Part shown: piece after piece, positions 25,461 to 34,593 of the stretch
Layout: each line of letters begins with the position of its first letter
Position numbering within the stretch: the first letter of the stretch is position 1
Notes under the pieces: generated by a model
The model's input: only the letters and a program-made list of their open reading frames with translations
Told to the model about the DNA's origin: nothing
The model's database searches: none
Made by a program: the position numbers and the translations under genes
Source of the DNA: an uncultured Bacteroidota bacterium
GTDB taxonomy: Bacteria; Bacteroidota; Bacteroidia; UKL13-3
Length of the DNA stretch: 41,896 bases
Assembly: GCA_903897855.1 (NCBI GenBank)
Contig: CAIUDH010000024.1
Location: 1 to 41,896, forward strand
Direction of reading: 5' to 3'

Positions 25461-26594
25461 ATGACACAAAATAATATAAAAAAGATAACCTTAAGTTGCA
25501 TTACCATCGTTGCACCCATTTTCATATTTGGGCAACAGGTAACCACACAAGCCGCCGTAACTCAAGCCAATGGAATTGATTTGAATTCGGTATTACTCTT
25601 CGTTGCAGCATTTTTGCTGATCCCTTTATATATTACGGGGAATACCTTCATTTTCGCAGCAAAAAAGTACGCGACTGATACCAAAAAAGAATCCAGTACG
25701 TTAAAAAAGACCGGTACCCTCATCCTTCTTTTTTTCTGTTACCAGGCACTTCAGGCTCAGTTACCCGCAACGAATGCCACTCCGAGCGATACCGATTGGA
25801 CGGCTTGGATAATTACAATCGTGATTGTTTTAGAATCCCTCCTGATTGTGATCTTTTCGTCTCAATCACTTAAGTTCATCTCCCGATCGAGTGTTGATGA
25901 TTCACAGCCCTCGGTTGCAAAGAATAGCTGGCTTCAGAATTTCTGGAACAAAATCAACAGTTTTAAGCCCATCGCTGAAGAATCGGATATCGATACTGGA
26001 CATAGTTATGATGGGATTAGAGAATTAGATAACATCACCCCACCTTGGTTTGCTACAGGATTCGCACTCACCATCATCTTCGCTGCTATTTATTTGTATC
26101 GATATCATGTTTCTAAATCAGCACCCTTACAATCAGAAGAATATAAGATTGAAATGGCACAGGCAGAGCAAGATAAAGCCAAGTATATGGCCACACAAAC
26201 CAATAATGTAGACGAAAACACCGTGACCATGCTTAGTACTTCGGAGATTGAGAAGGGAAAGAAGACCTTTACTGAAAAATGTATAGCATGTCATGCAGCA
26301 AATGGTGGAAGTATGCCTGGTGGCGTTGGCCCGAACCTTACCGACAGCTACTGGATTCATGGTGGTGGAATAAAAGACATCTTTAAATCGATAAAATATG
26401 GATGGGTGGAAAAAGGTATGATTTCTTGGAAGGATCAGCTTTCATCGACACAAATTGCACAGTTGGCTAGTTTCATTCGATCTATTAATGGAAGCAATCC
26501 AGCCAATGCCAAAGAACCTCAGGGTGAATTATATTCAGAAGTAATTACGGCAACCGACACGACCGTAAAAGACACGACCAAACTAAAAAAATAG
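25461..26594 (+). CDS. ccoP: cbb3-type cytochrome c oxidase subunit III (monohaem CcoP)
   Basis: A 377-residue electron-entry subunit. It has a single haem c motif, C274-IA-C277-H278, with a likely methionine ligand in the KGMISWKD region; Proteobacterial CcoP has two haems. The phrase YDGIRELDNITPPWF before a membrane helix is the CcoP hallmark. The N-terminal 140 residues are unusual: hydrophobic segments near 8-24, 43-66, 85-99 and 114-133 appear to form two similar modules, each a signal-like helix, a QA/AQ-rich stretch and a second helix. The C-terminal tail (after residue 350) is low-complexity and rich in T and K. Confidence 0.92.
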   Translation: MTQNNIKKITLSCITIVAPIFIFGQQVTTQAAVTQANGIDLNSVLLFVAAFLLIPLYITGNTFIFAAKKYATDTKKESSTLKKTGTLILLFFCYQALQAQLPATNATPSDTDWTAWIITIVIVLESLLIVIFSSQSLKFISRSSVDDSQPSVAKNSWLQNFWNKINSFKPIAEESDIDTGHSYDGIRELDNITPPWFATGFALTIIFAAIYLYRYHVSKSAPLQSEEYKIEMAQAEQDKAKYMATQTNNVDENTVTMLSTSEIEKGKKTFTEKCIACHAANGGSMPGGVGPNLTDSYWIHGGGIKDIFKSIKYGWVEKGMISWKDQLSSTQIAQLASFIRSINGSNPANAKEPQGELYSEVITATDTTVKDTTKLKK

Positions 26595-26600
26595 ACCAAA

Positions 26601-28004
26601 TTGAGAGAAGAGGATTTAGTGCATGCCGAAACTTATAGAGACAGAGTAAGCTCTGTAACAAATAAGGGTAAGAGAAATTGGGTTTATGCCTTAAAGCCTT
26701 CAGGCCGATGGTATAATTATAGGAAATATATTGCCTATGCTTACCTGGCTGTTTTTTTTGTGATGCCTTTTATTAAGGTAAACAATTTACCGTTTATGAT
26801 GATAAACCTTCCTGAGGGTAAATTTATCTTGTTTAGCAAGATTTTTTGGCCTCAGGATTTTTTCATCTTCGCGATAGCAATGGTAACGCTTATCGTTTTC
26901 GTAGTGCTATTTACCGTTGTTTTCGGACGCCTCTTTTGTGGATGGGTATGCCCTCAAACGGTGCTTTTGGAGTTTGTTTTCAGGCCCATCGAATGGCTTA
27001 TTGAAGGGTCGCCTGCGCAACAAAAAAAACTGAATGCTTCGAAGTGGACCACTGAAAAGATAATCAAGCGTTTCACGAAACATTTCGTTTACCTATTGAT
27101 CTCTTTTACCATCGCTCATACCTTCTTGGCCTATGTACTAGGCATCGATGAAGTTGTTGCCATCATTAAAGAACCGCTTGAAGAGCATGTAGGTTTACTT
27201 ACCGGTTTAATATTTTTCACCTTGGTTTTTTATAGCGTATTCGCGTTTATTAGAGAAATTGTTTGCTCCACCATTTGCCCATACGGCCGTTTACAGGGTG
27301 TGATGTTTGATAAAGATACCATGCAAATTTCCTATGATTATAAAAGAGGTGAACCGCGTGGTAAGTTCAAGAAAAATACCGAACGACTAGAAGGCGATTG
27401 TATCGGCTGCATGAAATGCGTGCATGTTTGTCCGGCTGGCATTGACATCAGAGATGGCATTCAAATGGAATGTGTTGGCTGCACGGCCTGCATTGATGCC
27501 TGCGACGAAGTGATGGAAAGTGTTAACCTTAAAAAAGGATTGATTCGATTTGCGTCGGAGAACGAAATAAGTACCGGAAAAAAATTCCATTTTAATACAC
27601 GGATGAAAGCCTATACTATATTATTGGGTGTACTCACGATCTTTATGGCGATACTTATCGGAACGCGCAAATCGGTAGATACTTACATCACAAGAGTAAA
27701 AGGACAGCTCTATCAGGAAGTAGGTACCGATAAAATTAGCAATCTTTTTGATGCTAAAATCATTAACAAAACGAATGAAGAGATCCCTATTTCTTTGCGA
27801 CTAGAAGAAATTCCAGGGGAAGTGAGAGTGGTAGGAATGAATCAAGTAATTCTTAAAAAGGAAGCTCTCAATGAATTGACCTTCTTCTTGGATATTCCTA
27901 AAACCTATATCACCGAGAGGAGTTCTAAAATAAAAATTGGAGTTTATCGTGGAGAGGAAAAAATACAAACCATCAAAACGAAATTTCTTGGCCCTTTTAA
28001 TTAA
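26601..28004 (+). CDS. ccoG: Cytochrome c oxidase accessory protein CcoG (FixG/RdxA)
   Basis: A 467-residue membrane ferredoxin-like protein, which in Proteobacteria reduces Cu(II) for oxidase assembly. Seen are several membrane helices, the motifs CGWVCPQTVLLEFVFRPIEW and ICPYGRLQGVMFD, and two 4Fe-4S motifs, CIGCMKCVHVCP and CVGCTACIDACDE (about residues 266-300). A periplasmic Ig-like FixG C-terminal domain follows a last helix near 335-355. The start is TTG at 26601: the next ATG lies inside the first helix and would remove the conserved TYRDRVSSVTNKGKRNWVY region. It begins 6 bases after ccoP. Confidence 0.93.
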   Translation: MREEDLVHAETYRDRVSSVTNKGKRNWVYALKPSGRWYNYRKYIAYAYLAVFFVMPFIKVNNLPFMMINLPEGKFILFSKIFWPQDFFIFAIAMVTLIVFVVLFTVVFGRLFCGWVCPQTVLLEFVFRPIEWLIEGSPAQQKKLNASKWTTEKIIKRFTKHFVYLLISFTIAHTFLAYVLGIDEVVAIIKEPLEEHVGLLTGLIFFTLVFYSVFAFIREIVCSTICPYGRLQGVMFDKDTMQISYDYKRGEPRGKFKKNTERLEGDCIGCMKCVHVCPAGIDIRDGIQMECVGCTACIDACDEVMESVNLKKGLIRFASENEISTGKKFHFNTRMKAYTILLGVLTIFMAILIGTRKSVDTYITRVKGQLYQEVGTDKISNLFDAKIINKTNEEIPISLRLEEIPGEVRVVGMNQVILKKEALNELTFFLDIPKTYITERSSKIKIGVYRGEEKIQTIKTKFLGPFN

Positions 28005-28013
28005 ATTATAACT

Positions 28014-28454
28014 ATGAATTGGGGATATAAAATTGCTACCGTGATTGCATTATTTGTAATCATCATGTTATCGATGGTATATTTTGCTTTTAAGCAGAGT
28101 AATGAAATGATGGATAAGAATTACTATCAGAAGGAGCTGAAATATCAATCCTATATTGATGCATCCCATGCTTTAGATAGCATTTCAACAGACACTTTAT
28201 TACGATGTAATGATGCGAATGTTTTACTTCAAATTCCCCCAATCTTAGCTCTCGATTTCAATAATGGTAATCTTGAATTTATACGAAATGATGATCAGAG
28301 TAAAGATGTTTTACTGGCATTTACACCCGATGCGAGTGGGTTATTTATCATCGACAAGTCGAGATTTTCGATGGGAATCTATAATGTACGAGTAGAGTGG
28401 ATGAGCAAAAACAAAAGCTATTATAGGGAGCAAAACCTTAGCATAGCAAAGTGA
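28014..28454 (+). CDS. ccoH: FixH/CcoH family protein
   Basis: A 146-residue protein with an N-terminal membrane helix (IATVIALFVIIMLSMVYFAF) and a periplasmic domain of beta strands. The segment KQSNEMMDKNYYQKELKYQ is typical of Bacteroidota FixH. CcoH assists cbb3 assembly in Rhodobacter and stays associated with the oxidase. It lies 9 bases after ccoG, and its TGA overlaps the next gene's start. Confidence 0.88.
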   Translation: MNWGYKIATVIALFVIIMLSMVYFAFKQSNEMMDKNYYQKELKYQSYIDASHALDSISTDTLLRCNDANVLLQIPPILALDFNNGNLEFIRNDDQSKDVLLAFTPDASGLFIIDKSRFSMGIYNVRVEWMSKNKSYYREQNLSIAK

Positions 28455-29161
28455 TGCAGGCAATCCTACTCGTTTTTGTTTCGGGTTTCTCCATCGGCGT
28501 TTTAGGCAGTTTTCATTGCGTTGGAATGTGTGGCCCGTTGGCCCTCTCTTTACCCATAAATAACCTGAGTTCAGTTCGGAAGTTTTTCTCTATTTCGCTC
28601 TATAATCTTGGAAGAGCTATAAGCTATACCTCCATGGGTATTGTTTTTGGAATCATCGGGCAAAGTTTCTCTTTTTTTAAGATACAACAATGGCTTTCTA
28701 TTATAGCGGGAGTAACTATTCTGCTTGTTTTCGCCATAAATAAATGGGGGAATCCAACCACAAACTCGTGGAATCGATTCTCGCAAAGTTTAAAAATTAA
28801 ATTAGGGACTTATTTGAAATCAGAAAAAGCCACCATTACTTACCTAACGATTGGTATTTTAAATGGCTTTTTACCTTGTGGTTTGGTTTATCTAGCCCTC
28901 GCTACCTCACTGGCTACAGGAAGCATTTTATATAGCGGCTTACTGATGTTCGCCTTTGGCTTGGGCACCTTACCAGTGATGGCGCTTACGATGTTTTTCG
29001 GTAAATTTATTTCTCAGAATATCCGTGGCAAGCTAAACAGCATGATGCCCTATTTCATCATGCTAGTGGCCGTTTTGCTGATTGTGAGAGGATTAAATCT
29101 AGGCATCCCATACGTTTCGCCGACACACGAAAAAGAAAAAGTGAATTCGTGCCATGAATAA
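28454..29161 (+). CDS. TauE/SafE-like (DsbD_2/UreH_2) membrane protein, last gene of the cbb3 locus
   Basis: A 235-residue protein with about six membrane helices. The motif GSFHCVGMCGPLALSL near the N-terminus, with two cysteines in the first helix, and NGFLPCGLVYLALATS in the second half are the pair of Cys-bearing helices of the DsbD_2/UreH_2 group found beside many cbb3 loci. A role in copper or thiol traffic for oxidase maturation is plausible but inferred; sulfite export is only the family name. The ATG at 28454 overlaps the ccoH stop (TGATG); a GTG lies one codon earlier. It ends in KVNSCHE, with another possible metal-binding Cys-His pair. Confidence 0.82.
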   Translation: MQAILLVFVSGFSIGVLGSFHCVGMCGPLALSLPINNLSSVRKFFSISLYNLGRAISYTSMGIVFGIIGQSFSFFKIQQWLSIIAGVTILLVFAINKWGNPTTNSWNRFSQSLKIKLGTYLKSEKATITYLTIGILNGFLPCGLVYLALATSLATGSILYSGLLMFAFGLGTLPVMALTMFFGKFISQNIRGKLNSMMPYFIMLVAVLLIVRGLNLGIPYVSPTHEKEKVNSCHE

Positions 29162-29235
29162 ATTGCTAAACCCTCAGGAGCAAACGAATTATACAATTAA
29201 TTTTAATAGAATTAAGGTAAAGTGACTAAATTAAG

Positions 29236-29243
29236 TATTTTTG
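29236..29243 (+). promoter_or_regulatory. -7 promoter element TATTTTTG for the tryptophan dioxygenase gene
   Basis: Exact TAnnTTTG 27 bases before the ATG at 29271. The -33 position reads TAAG, so only the -7 part matches. It suggests the dioxygenase gene is transcribed apart from the oxidase locus, although no terminator is seen between them. Confidence 0.4.
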
Positions 29244-29270
29244 AAATTTATACTTATAATTTAGCATCCC

Positions 29271-30185
29271 ATGAATCAGCAAGAAATTATTGACGCCATC
29301 AATCATAAATACCGTAACCTAGGCGAAAACCCTGACACCTATCTTAAAGGTTTGCTTCAAGCCAAACCTATCAATTACTGGGATTATGTAGAAGTAGATA
29401 CTCTTTTATCACTCCAAAAACCAAGAACAAATTTTAAGGACGAGGAAATTTTTATCATGTACCACCAGGTGACTGAACTATTCCTCAAATTAATGTTACA
29501 TGAAATTAAACAAATTGTAAGCGAAAAACCCATCACTGAAGATTTCCTAATTACAAAAATAGATCGGCTGAACCGCTATACTTCAATGCTTATTGGCTCT
29601 TTCGACATTATGAAAGGGGGTATGAGTTATGAGGATTATAATATTTTTAGAAGCACCTTGGCACCCGCAAGTGGCTTTCAGAGTGCGCAATTCCGATTTG
29701 TTGAAATTTATTGCACTCGTTTGGAGAACCTGATTAATGAAGAAGGAAAAAAAAGACTCCCTGCCAACCCCTCTACTGAAGAATATTTCGAGCATGCGTA
29801 TTGGAAAGATGCCGGGCTAAACAGACAAACAGGCAAGAAAACGTTGACCTTAACTTTATTTGAAGAGAAATATTTAGAAAGTTTTATTGCCCTCGCAAAG
29901 AGAGTCAAAGGAGAAACCATCGAAGAAAAGATTTTACAGATTCCAAAACCCTCAGAATCTTTAAAAGACAAATTGAAAGAATTTGACCATTTGTACAATG
30001 TTGCTTGGCCTTTGGTACACTTAAACACGGCCAAACATTATTTGGATAGCAAAGGTGAAAACCAAGCGGCCACTGGCGGGTCAGAATGGAAAAAATATCT
30101 TCATCCGAAGTTTCAACAGCGAAAATTTTTCCCGACCCTTTGGGATGATATTGAAAAACAAAACTGGGCAGACAACCAAATTTAG
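29271..30185 (+). CDS. kynA: Tryptophan 2,3-dioxygenase
   Basis: A 304-residue haem enzyme that opens the indole ring of L-tryptophan to N-formylkynurenine, the first step of the kynurenine pathway. Visible family features are MYHQVTELFLKLMLHEI (H65 and E69 in the active site), FRSTLAPASGFQSAQFR (R127, which binds the substrate carboxylate), the probable haem ligand H250 in WPLVHLNTAKH, and the substrate-closing loop ATGGS (267-271). The ATGGSEWKKYLHP variant differs from the GTGGSSG of many homologues. No other kynurenine gene is in the window, so the pathway (to NAD or anthranilate) continues elsewhere. Confidence 0.93.
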   Translation: MNQQEIIDAINHKYRNLGENPDTYLKGLLQAKPINYWDYVEVDTLLSLQKPRTNFKDEEIFIMYHQVTELFLKLMLHEIKQIVSEKPITEDFLITKIDRLNRYTSMLIGSFDIMKGGMSYEDYNIFRSTLAPASGFQSAQFRFVEIYCTRLENLINEEGKKRLPANPSTEEYFEHAYWKDAGLNRQTGKKTLTLTLFEEKYLESFIALAKRVKGETIEEKILQIPKPSESLKDKLKEFDHLYNVAWPLVHLNTAKHYLDSKGENQAATGGSEWKKYLHPKFQQRKFFPTLWDDIEKQNWADNQI

Positions 30186-30373
30186 TAGGCTTAGAGCTCT
30201 TGAAAATATAATCTGAAATGTAAAATATCTCAAAAATACAGACATTTTAAAAATATCCTTGAGCTCCTTTTTCCCGAGCACCTTTCTCCTGAAATTGAAG
30301 GGGGCAGTTGATTTCTTTCACTTTTTAACACCTTTTGAACAATAATATCAATAGAAATTTGAAATTTTAAGCC

Positions 30374-30381
30374 TAATTTCG
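30374..30381 (+). promoter_or_regulatory. -7 promoter element TAATTTCG for the chaperone operon
   Basis: TAnnTTyG followed by CAC, 30 bases before the ATG at 30411. No good TTTG at N19. The rest of 30186-30373 has AT-rich text and two copies of GAGCTC, but no clear terminator. Confidence 0.4.
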
Positions 30382-30410
30382 CACGTTTTAAAAAAAATTA
30401 CATTCCCTAT

Positions 30411-32354
30411 ATGAAAAGGCTAATCCTAATTATCTTTAGTATCTATTTTGTTAATGCAAATGCACAAACTATTTTTACCTACGGTTCAACCCCGGTAAGT
30501 AAGGATGAATTTTTACGCGTTTATCAGAAAAACAATCATACCATAAGCTACGACGAGAAGTCGGTACGTGAGTATCTAGAGTTATATGAGAATTTTAAAC
30601 TCAAAGTAAAAGCTGCCGAAGACCTGGGGATGGATACCTTAGAAGGATTCAAGCAGGAGCTGGAAGGTTACCGTAAACAATTAGCCCAACCCTACCTAAC
30701 GAGCAAAAAAGTTACCGACTTGTTGGTAATAGAAGCATATGACAGGATGCAATATGAGATCAAAGCTTCGCATATACTTATAAACTGCGGTCTCAATGAC
30801 ATTCCTAAAGACACCTTGGCATCCTATAAAAAAGCACTTGAAATTAGGAATAAGGTAATCAAAGGAATCATGAGTTTTGACAGTGCTGCCTTCAACTTCA
30901 GTGATGATCCTTCGGCTGCACGTAATATGGGGAACTTAGGATTTTTTACGGCCTTTAATATGATTTACTCTTTTGAAACAGGGGCCTATAATACACCTAT
31001 TGGTGATGTATCGATGCCGGTACGAACACAATTTGGCTACCATTTAATTAAAGTTACCGACCGCCGGAAGGCTCGTGGAGAAGTGAAAATTGCCCATATC
31101 ATGGTAAATATCAGTGACCCCAACAAAGAGAAAATTTCAGCTGAGAGTGATTCAACCTCTTCGCGCTCTCGTATTTATGCTATTTATGCAAAACTTAAAA
31201 ACGGAGAGAAATGGGAGGATCTTTGCAAACAGTACAGTGAAGATTTTTATACCAATCAGACTGGAGGTCTCTTAAATTGGATCTCTAGTACAAGCCGTTA
31301 CCCTGAAGAAATAAAAGCGGCCGCCTTTAGCCTTAATGCTGACAATACCATTTCAGAACCATTCAAAACAGAGTTTGGCTGGCATATAGTGAAACGTCTG
31401 GAAATAAAAGCAGCTAGCTCTTTTGATGAAGTGAAAGAAAGCTTATCACAAAAAATTCAGCGCGATGGACGAAGCGACCTCAACAAAACAGTGGTTATCG
31501 ACAGTATTAAAATTGCCAATAAATTCAAAGAAGATATCACTGCTTTTAATAGCTTTTTTAAATATGCCGATTCTTCACTCATTACAGGCACTTGGAAAAT
31601 CGACAGCACTCAGCTTCTGAAAATGGAGAACCGAGTGATGTTTACAATAGGTACGCAGAAATTCAACCAAACAGCTTTTGCAAACTATGTTACCTTGTAT
31701 CAAACACCTCAGAAGAAATCAAGTATTGAAGCGATTCTTAATGGGATGTATAAAGAATTCTTGAACAACTCGGTATATGAATATGCAGAACGTAATTTGG
31801 CACTTACCAATGAGGCTTTTAAATATATCTATAAAGAATATCGCGATGGTATTTTACTGTTTGACTTAACCGATAAAAACGTGTGGAGTAAAGCCGTGAG
31901 CGACACTTCAGGATTGCAAAAATTTTATGAGGAACACCGCAAGGAGCATCTATGGAAAGATAGAATTGAAGTGGCTATCTATGACTGTGCCGACAAAAAG
32001 ACTGCGAAGCTAGCGTTAAAAATGGTTTCCAAAGGAATCGAATCGGACAGTATTCTTGCCGTGCTGAACAAAACCAATGCCCTAAATTTAACCGTAAAAA
32101 AAGGCAAATTTGAGCGTGGGGAGAACACCGCAGCCGACTCGCTAAAATGGGAGAAAGGAACGCAGAAAATATCTGACCTTAAGTTTGCAATTGTTCGAAG
32201 TGTAACTCCATCACAACCGAAGCTACTAAGTGAAGCCCGAGGAACTTTCACTTCCGAATATCAAAGTTTTTTAGAGAAAGAATGGATCCAAGAACTTCGT
32301 AAGAAATACCCTATCCAGGTGAATGAAGAGGCTGTAAAATCGATCATAAAATAA
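30411..32354 (+). CDS. Periplasmic peptidylprolyl isomerase with two parvulin domains
   Basis: A 647-residue exported protein (signal MKRLILIIFSIYFVNANAQ, cleaved after NAQ). The first parvulin domain starts at ASHILINCG (about 119) and ends near QFGYHLIKV; the second starts at IAHIMVNISD (about 226) and ends at EFGWHIVKRL. A long helical and mixed C-terminal region follows (about 345-647). It should help fold outer-membrane proteins, like PpiD or SurA. It is the first of three chaperone-like genes: its TAA overlaps the next ATG (TAATG). Its role is inferred from fold and position. Confidence 0.86.
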   Translation: MKRLILIIFSIYFVNANAQTIFTYGSTPVSKDEFLRVYQKNNHTISYDEKSVREYLELYENFKLKVKAAEDLGMDTLEGFKQELEGYRKQLAQPYLTSKKVTDLLVIEAYDRMQYEIKASHILINCGLNDIPKDTLASYKKALEIRNKVIKGIMSFDSAAFNFSDDPSAARNMGNLGFFTAFNMIYSFETGAYNTPIGDVSMPVRTQFGYHLIKVTDRRKARGEVKIAHIMVNISDPNKEKISAESDSTSSRSRIYAIYAKLKNGEKWEDLCKQYSEDFYTNQTGGLLNWISSTSRYPEEIKAAAFSLNADNTISEPFKTEFGWHIVKRLEIKAASSFDEVKESLSQKIQRDGRSDLNKTVVIDSIKIANKFKEDITAFNSFFKYADSSLITGTWKIDSTQLLKMENRVMFTIGTQKFNQTAFANYVTLYQTPQKKSSIEAILNGMYKEFLNNSVYEYAERNLALTNEAFKYIYKEYRDGILLFDLTDKNVWSKAVSDTSGLQKFYEEHRKEHLWKDRIEVAIYDCADKKTAKLALKMVSKGIESDSILAVLNKTNALNLTVKKGKFERGENTAADSLKWEKGTQKISDLKFAIVRSVTPSQPKLLSEARGTFTSEYQSFLEKEWIQELRKKYPIQVNEEAVKSIIK

Positions 32355-33241
32355 TGCTTCGGCCAACAAAATGGATTATGGGGAAGCTTATGATGCTCCT
32401 GTTTATTCTATTGTTAGTGCAGTGTAAACAAGCTTCAAAATACAATCCATTCGAAAAAAAAGATACCCGTGGCAAAGTTATCGCAAAGGTTTATGATGTC
32501 GAATTGTTTGAAAGCGATTTAGCTTCCTTAAATTCGAAAGAGAAGAGCCGAGACGATAGTGTGGCCATGGCAAGAGAATTTGTAAACAATTGGGTCAAAC
32601 AGCAATTATTACTCAAGAAAGCAAATTTAAACCTTACCGATGATCAAAAGAATGTACAAGCACAACTCGATGAATATCGAAATAGCTTAATCATCTACTT
32701 ATATGAAAAGGAATTGGTAAGACAACGACTCGATACCTTGGTGAACGAAGATGAAATTCAAAAGTTTTACGATGAAAATAAAAATAACTTTGAGCAAAAA
32801 AGTAACATCGTGCAATTGAATTACGTAAAATACGAAAAGAAAAAACCTGCCATCGATAAAATAAGAATAGAAATGCAAAAAGCCAATATTGATAAGAATT
32901 ATGATTTTATCGATTATTGCCAAAAAAATGCAGCCAATTATTTTTTCAAAAGCACGGTATGGCTTGAGTTTAACGACTTGCTCAAAGAGGTGCCAATCAA
33001 AACCTATGATCAAGAACAGTTTATACAAAACAATAAATACATAGAAGTATTTGATGATAATTATATTTACTTTGTGAAAATTTTAGACTTTAAGATTAAA
33101 AATAGCATCTCAGAGTTGCCCTTTGTAAGCAAATCCATTCGAACCACCATTCTCAACACTCGTAAAGTAAAATTAATGGATGAATTAGAACGAAAAATGA
33201 TGGAAGACGCCCTGAATTCAAACGATATTAAAATAAATTGA
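32354..33241 (+). CDS. SurA/PpiD N-terminal-like exported protein without a clear isomerase domain
   Basis: A 295-residue protein with a signal peptide ending LLLVQCKQ; the cysteine suggests a lipoprotein, though glutamine before it is not typical. The helical region KVIAKVYDVELFESDLAS, then FVNNWVKQQLLLKKANLNL, resembles the N-terminal chaperone part of SurA/PpiD. Where a parvulin domain would follow, VQLNYVKYEKKKPAIDKIR is degenerate: no HIL/GGxLG/GYH signature is seen. It is therefore more likely a chaperone than an enzyme. It overlaps both neighbours (TAATG upstream, TTGA downstream), so the three proteins are probably made together. Confidence 0.72.
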   Translation: MLRPTKWIMGKLMMLLFILLLVQCKQASKYNPFEKKDTRGKVIAKVYDVELFESDLASLNSKEKSRDDSVAMAREFVNNWVKQQLLLKKANLNLTDDQKNVQAQLDEYRNSLIIYLYEKELVRQRLDTLVNEDEIQKFYDENKNNFEQKSNIVQLNYVKYEKKKPAIDKIRIEMQKANIDKNYDFIDYCQKNAANYFFKSTVWLEFNDLLKEVPIKTYDQEQFIQNNKYIEVFDDNYIYFVKILDFKIKNSISELPFVSKSIRTTILNTRKVKLMDELERKMMEDALNSNDIKIN

Positions 33242-34590
33242 ACCCTATCTTGAAAATTAAAATAACCCATCTTTTACCTACTTTGTTCATGTTCATGGCG
33301 AGTCTGAACATGAATGCACAGCCCATTCTGGCCGATGAAATTATTGCAACGGTGGGCAACAAAATACTATTACATTCGGAAATGGAGTTGGAAATGGAAC
33401 AGCAAAAGAAACAAGTCTCCATCAGCCAAAGTGCAGCATCACGTTGCGAAATTTTCAATCAACTGCTGATCAGGAAATTTATGCTTATGCGTGCCGACCT
33501 CGACAGTCTGGAAGTACAGGAAGATCGCATCGATGCCGAACTCAATAAACGAGTAAGCTATTTTGTTTCACTCTACGGAAGTGAGCGCAAAATGGAAGAG
33601 CAGATTGGAAAAACAGTCTCTCAATTGAAGAGCGAAAACAGAGAGAAAATCAGAGATGAACTATTGATTCAGCAACAGCGGGAAAAATTAGTGGGTAGCC
33701 TGAAAGTGGCACCCAATGAAGTCATGGCCTATTTCAATAAGTTCCCTAAAGATAGTTTGCCCAACTTTGACGCTGAAATTGAGATTGCACAGATGGTACG
33801 TAAACCCAAAGTGAGCACTGAAGAAAAAAGAATAGCCTTTGATAAGATTACCGATATCCGTAATCAAATACTTACGGGTACTAGTTTTCGGACGATGGCA
33901 CTGCTCTATAGCGACGATAAAGGAAGTGCTCGTAATGGCGGCGAGATGGATGAATTTGCTCGAGGAGTGATGGTGCCACAATTTGAAGCCATGGCCTTTA
34001 AACTTCATTCCGACACCATCTCTTCGATTATCGAAACTGAGTTTGGCTATCATATTATGCAGTTGATTTATCGCAAAGGTGATCACGTTAAAGTACGTCA
34101 TATCCTCATTCGACCGATTATGATTGCCGAAGACTACGAAGTTGCCCGACTTTTTTTAGATAGCATACGATCACTTATTCTGATTGACAGCGTTCATTTT
34201 GAAGATGCCTGTAAAAAGTATAGTGATGATGAGCGTTCCAGCTTTAATGGCGGCTATTACCTCGATCCCAATACCGGCAGTACAAAAATTGCTGTGAGTG
34301 AAATTGATAAAGAGACCTACGAATTAATATCTAAACTCAAAGCGGGTCAAATCACTGAACCCTTTCAAGTGAATCTTGAGGACGGGTCGATCGTGTACCG
34401 GATGCTTTACTTGAAAAGCGAATCACCTCCGCATGTGATGAATTTGAAAGATGATTATCAGAAAATCCAAGCAAAAGCACTCGAGGTGAAACAATATGAA
34501 GTACTTAAGAAATGGCTTGCCAAAGAAAAAAACAGAAGTTACTATAACGTAAAAGACAACTATAAAGATTGCTTGAACAACATTTATTAA
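33238..34590 (+). CDS. SurA-like periplasmic chaperone and peptidylprolyl isomerase
   Basis: A 450-residue exported protein with a SurA N-terminal domain (ADEIIATVGNKILLHSEMEL) and two parvulin domains: the first from about 179 (EIEIAQMVRKP) to EFGYHIMQL, the second from about 284 (KVRHILIRP). Domain order matches E. coli SurA, the main chaperone for beta-barrel proteins. The start is uncertain: TTG at 33238 overlaps the previous stop, TTG at 33250 gives MKIKITHLLPTLF, a cleaner signal peptide, and no ATG precedes the hydrophobic core. The moxR gene follows after 3 bases. Confidence 0.88.
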   Translation: MNPILKIKITHLLPTLFMFMASLNMNAQPILADEIIATVGNKILLHSEMELEMEQQKKQVSISQSAASRCEIFNQLLIRKFMLMRADLDSLEVQEDRIDAELNKRVSYFVSLYGSERKMEEQIGKTVSQLKSENREKIRDELLIQQQREKLVGSLKVAPNEVMAYFNKFPKDSLPNFDAEIEIAQMVRKPKVSTEEKRIAFDKITDIRNQILTGTSFRTMALLYSDDKGSARNGGEMDEFARGVMVPQFEAMAFKLHSDTISSIIETEFGYHIMQLIYRKGDHVKVRHILIRPIMIAEDYEVARLFLDSIRSLILIDSVHFEDACKKYSDDERSSFNGGYYLDPNTGSTKIAVSEIDKETYELISKLKAGQITEPFQVNLEDGSIVYRMLYLKSESPPHVMNLKDDYQKIQAKALEVKQYEVLKKWLAKEKNRSYYNVKDNYKDCLNNIY

Positions 34591-34593
34591 CCC

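Noticed and set aside
33688-34101. 137-codon open frame on the minus strand inside the surA-like gene
   Set aside because: It lies fully opposite a well-supported gene, has no recognisable domain or promoter, and its composition is that of an antisense shadow.
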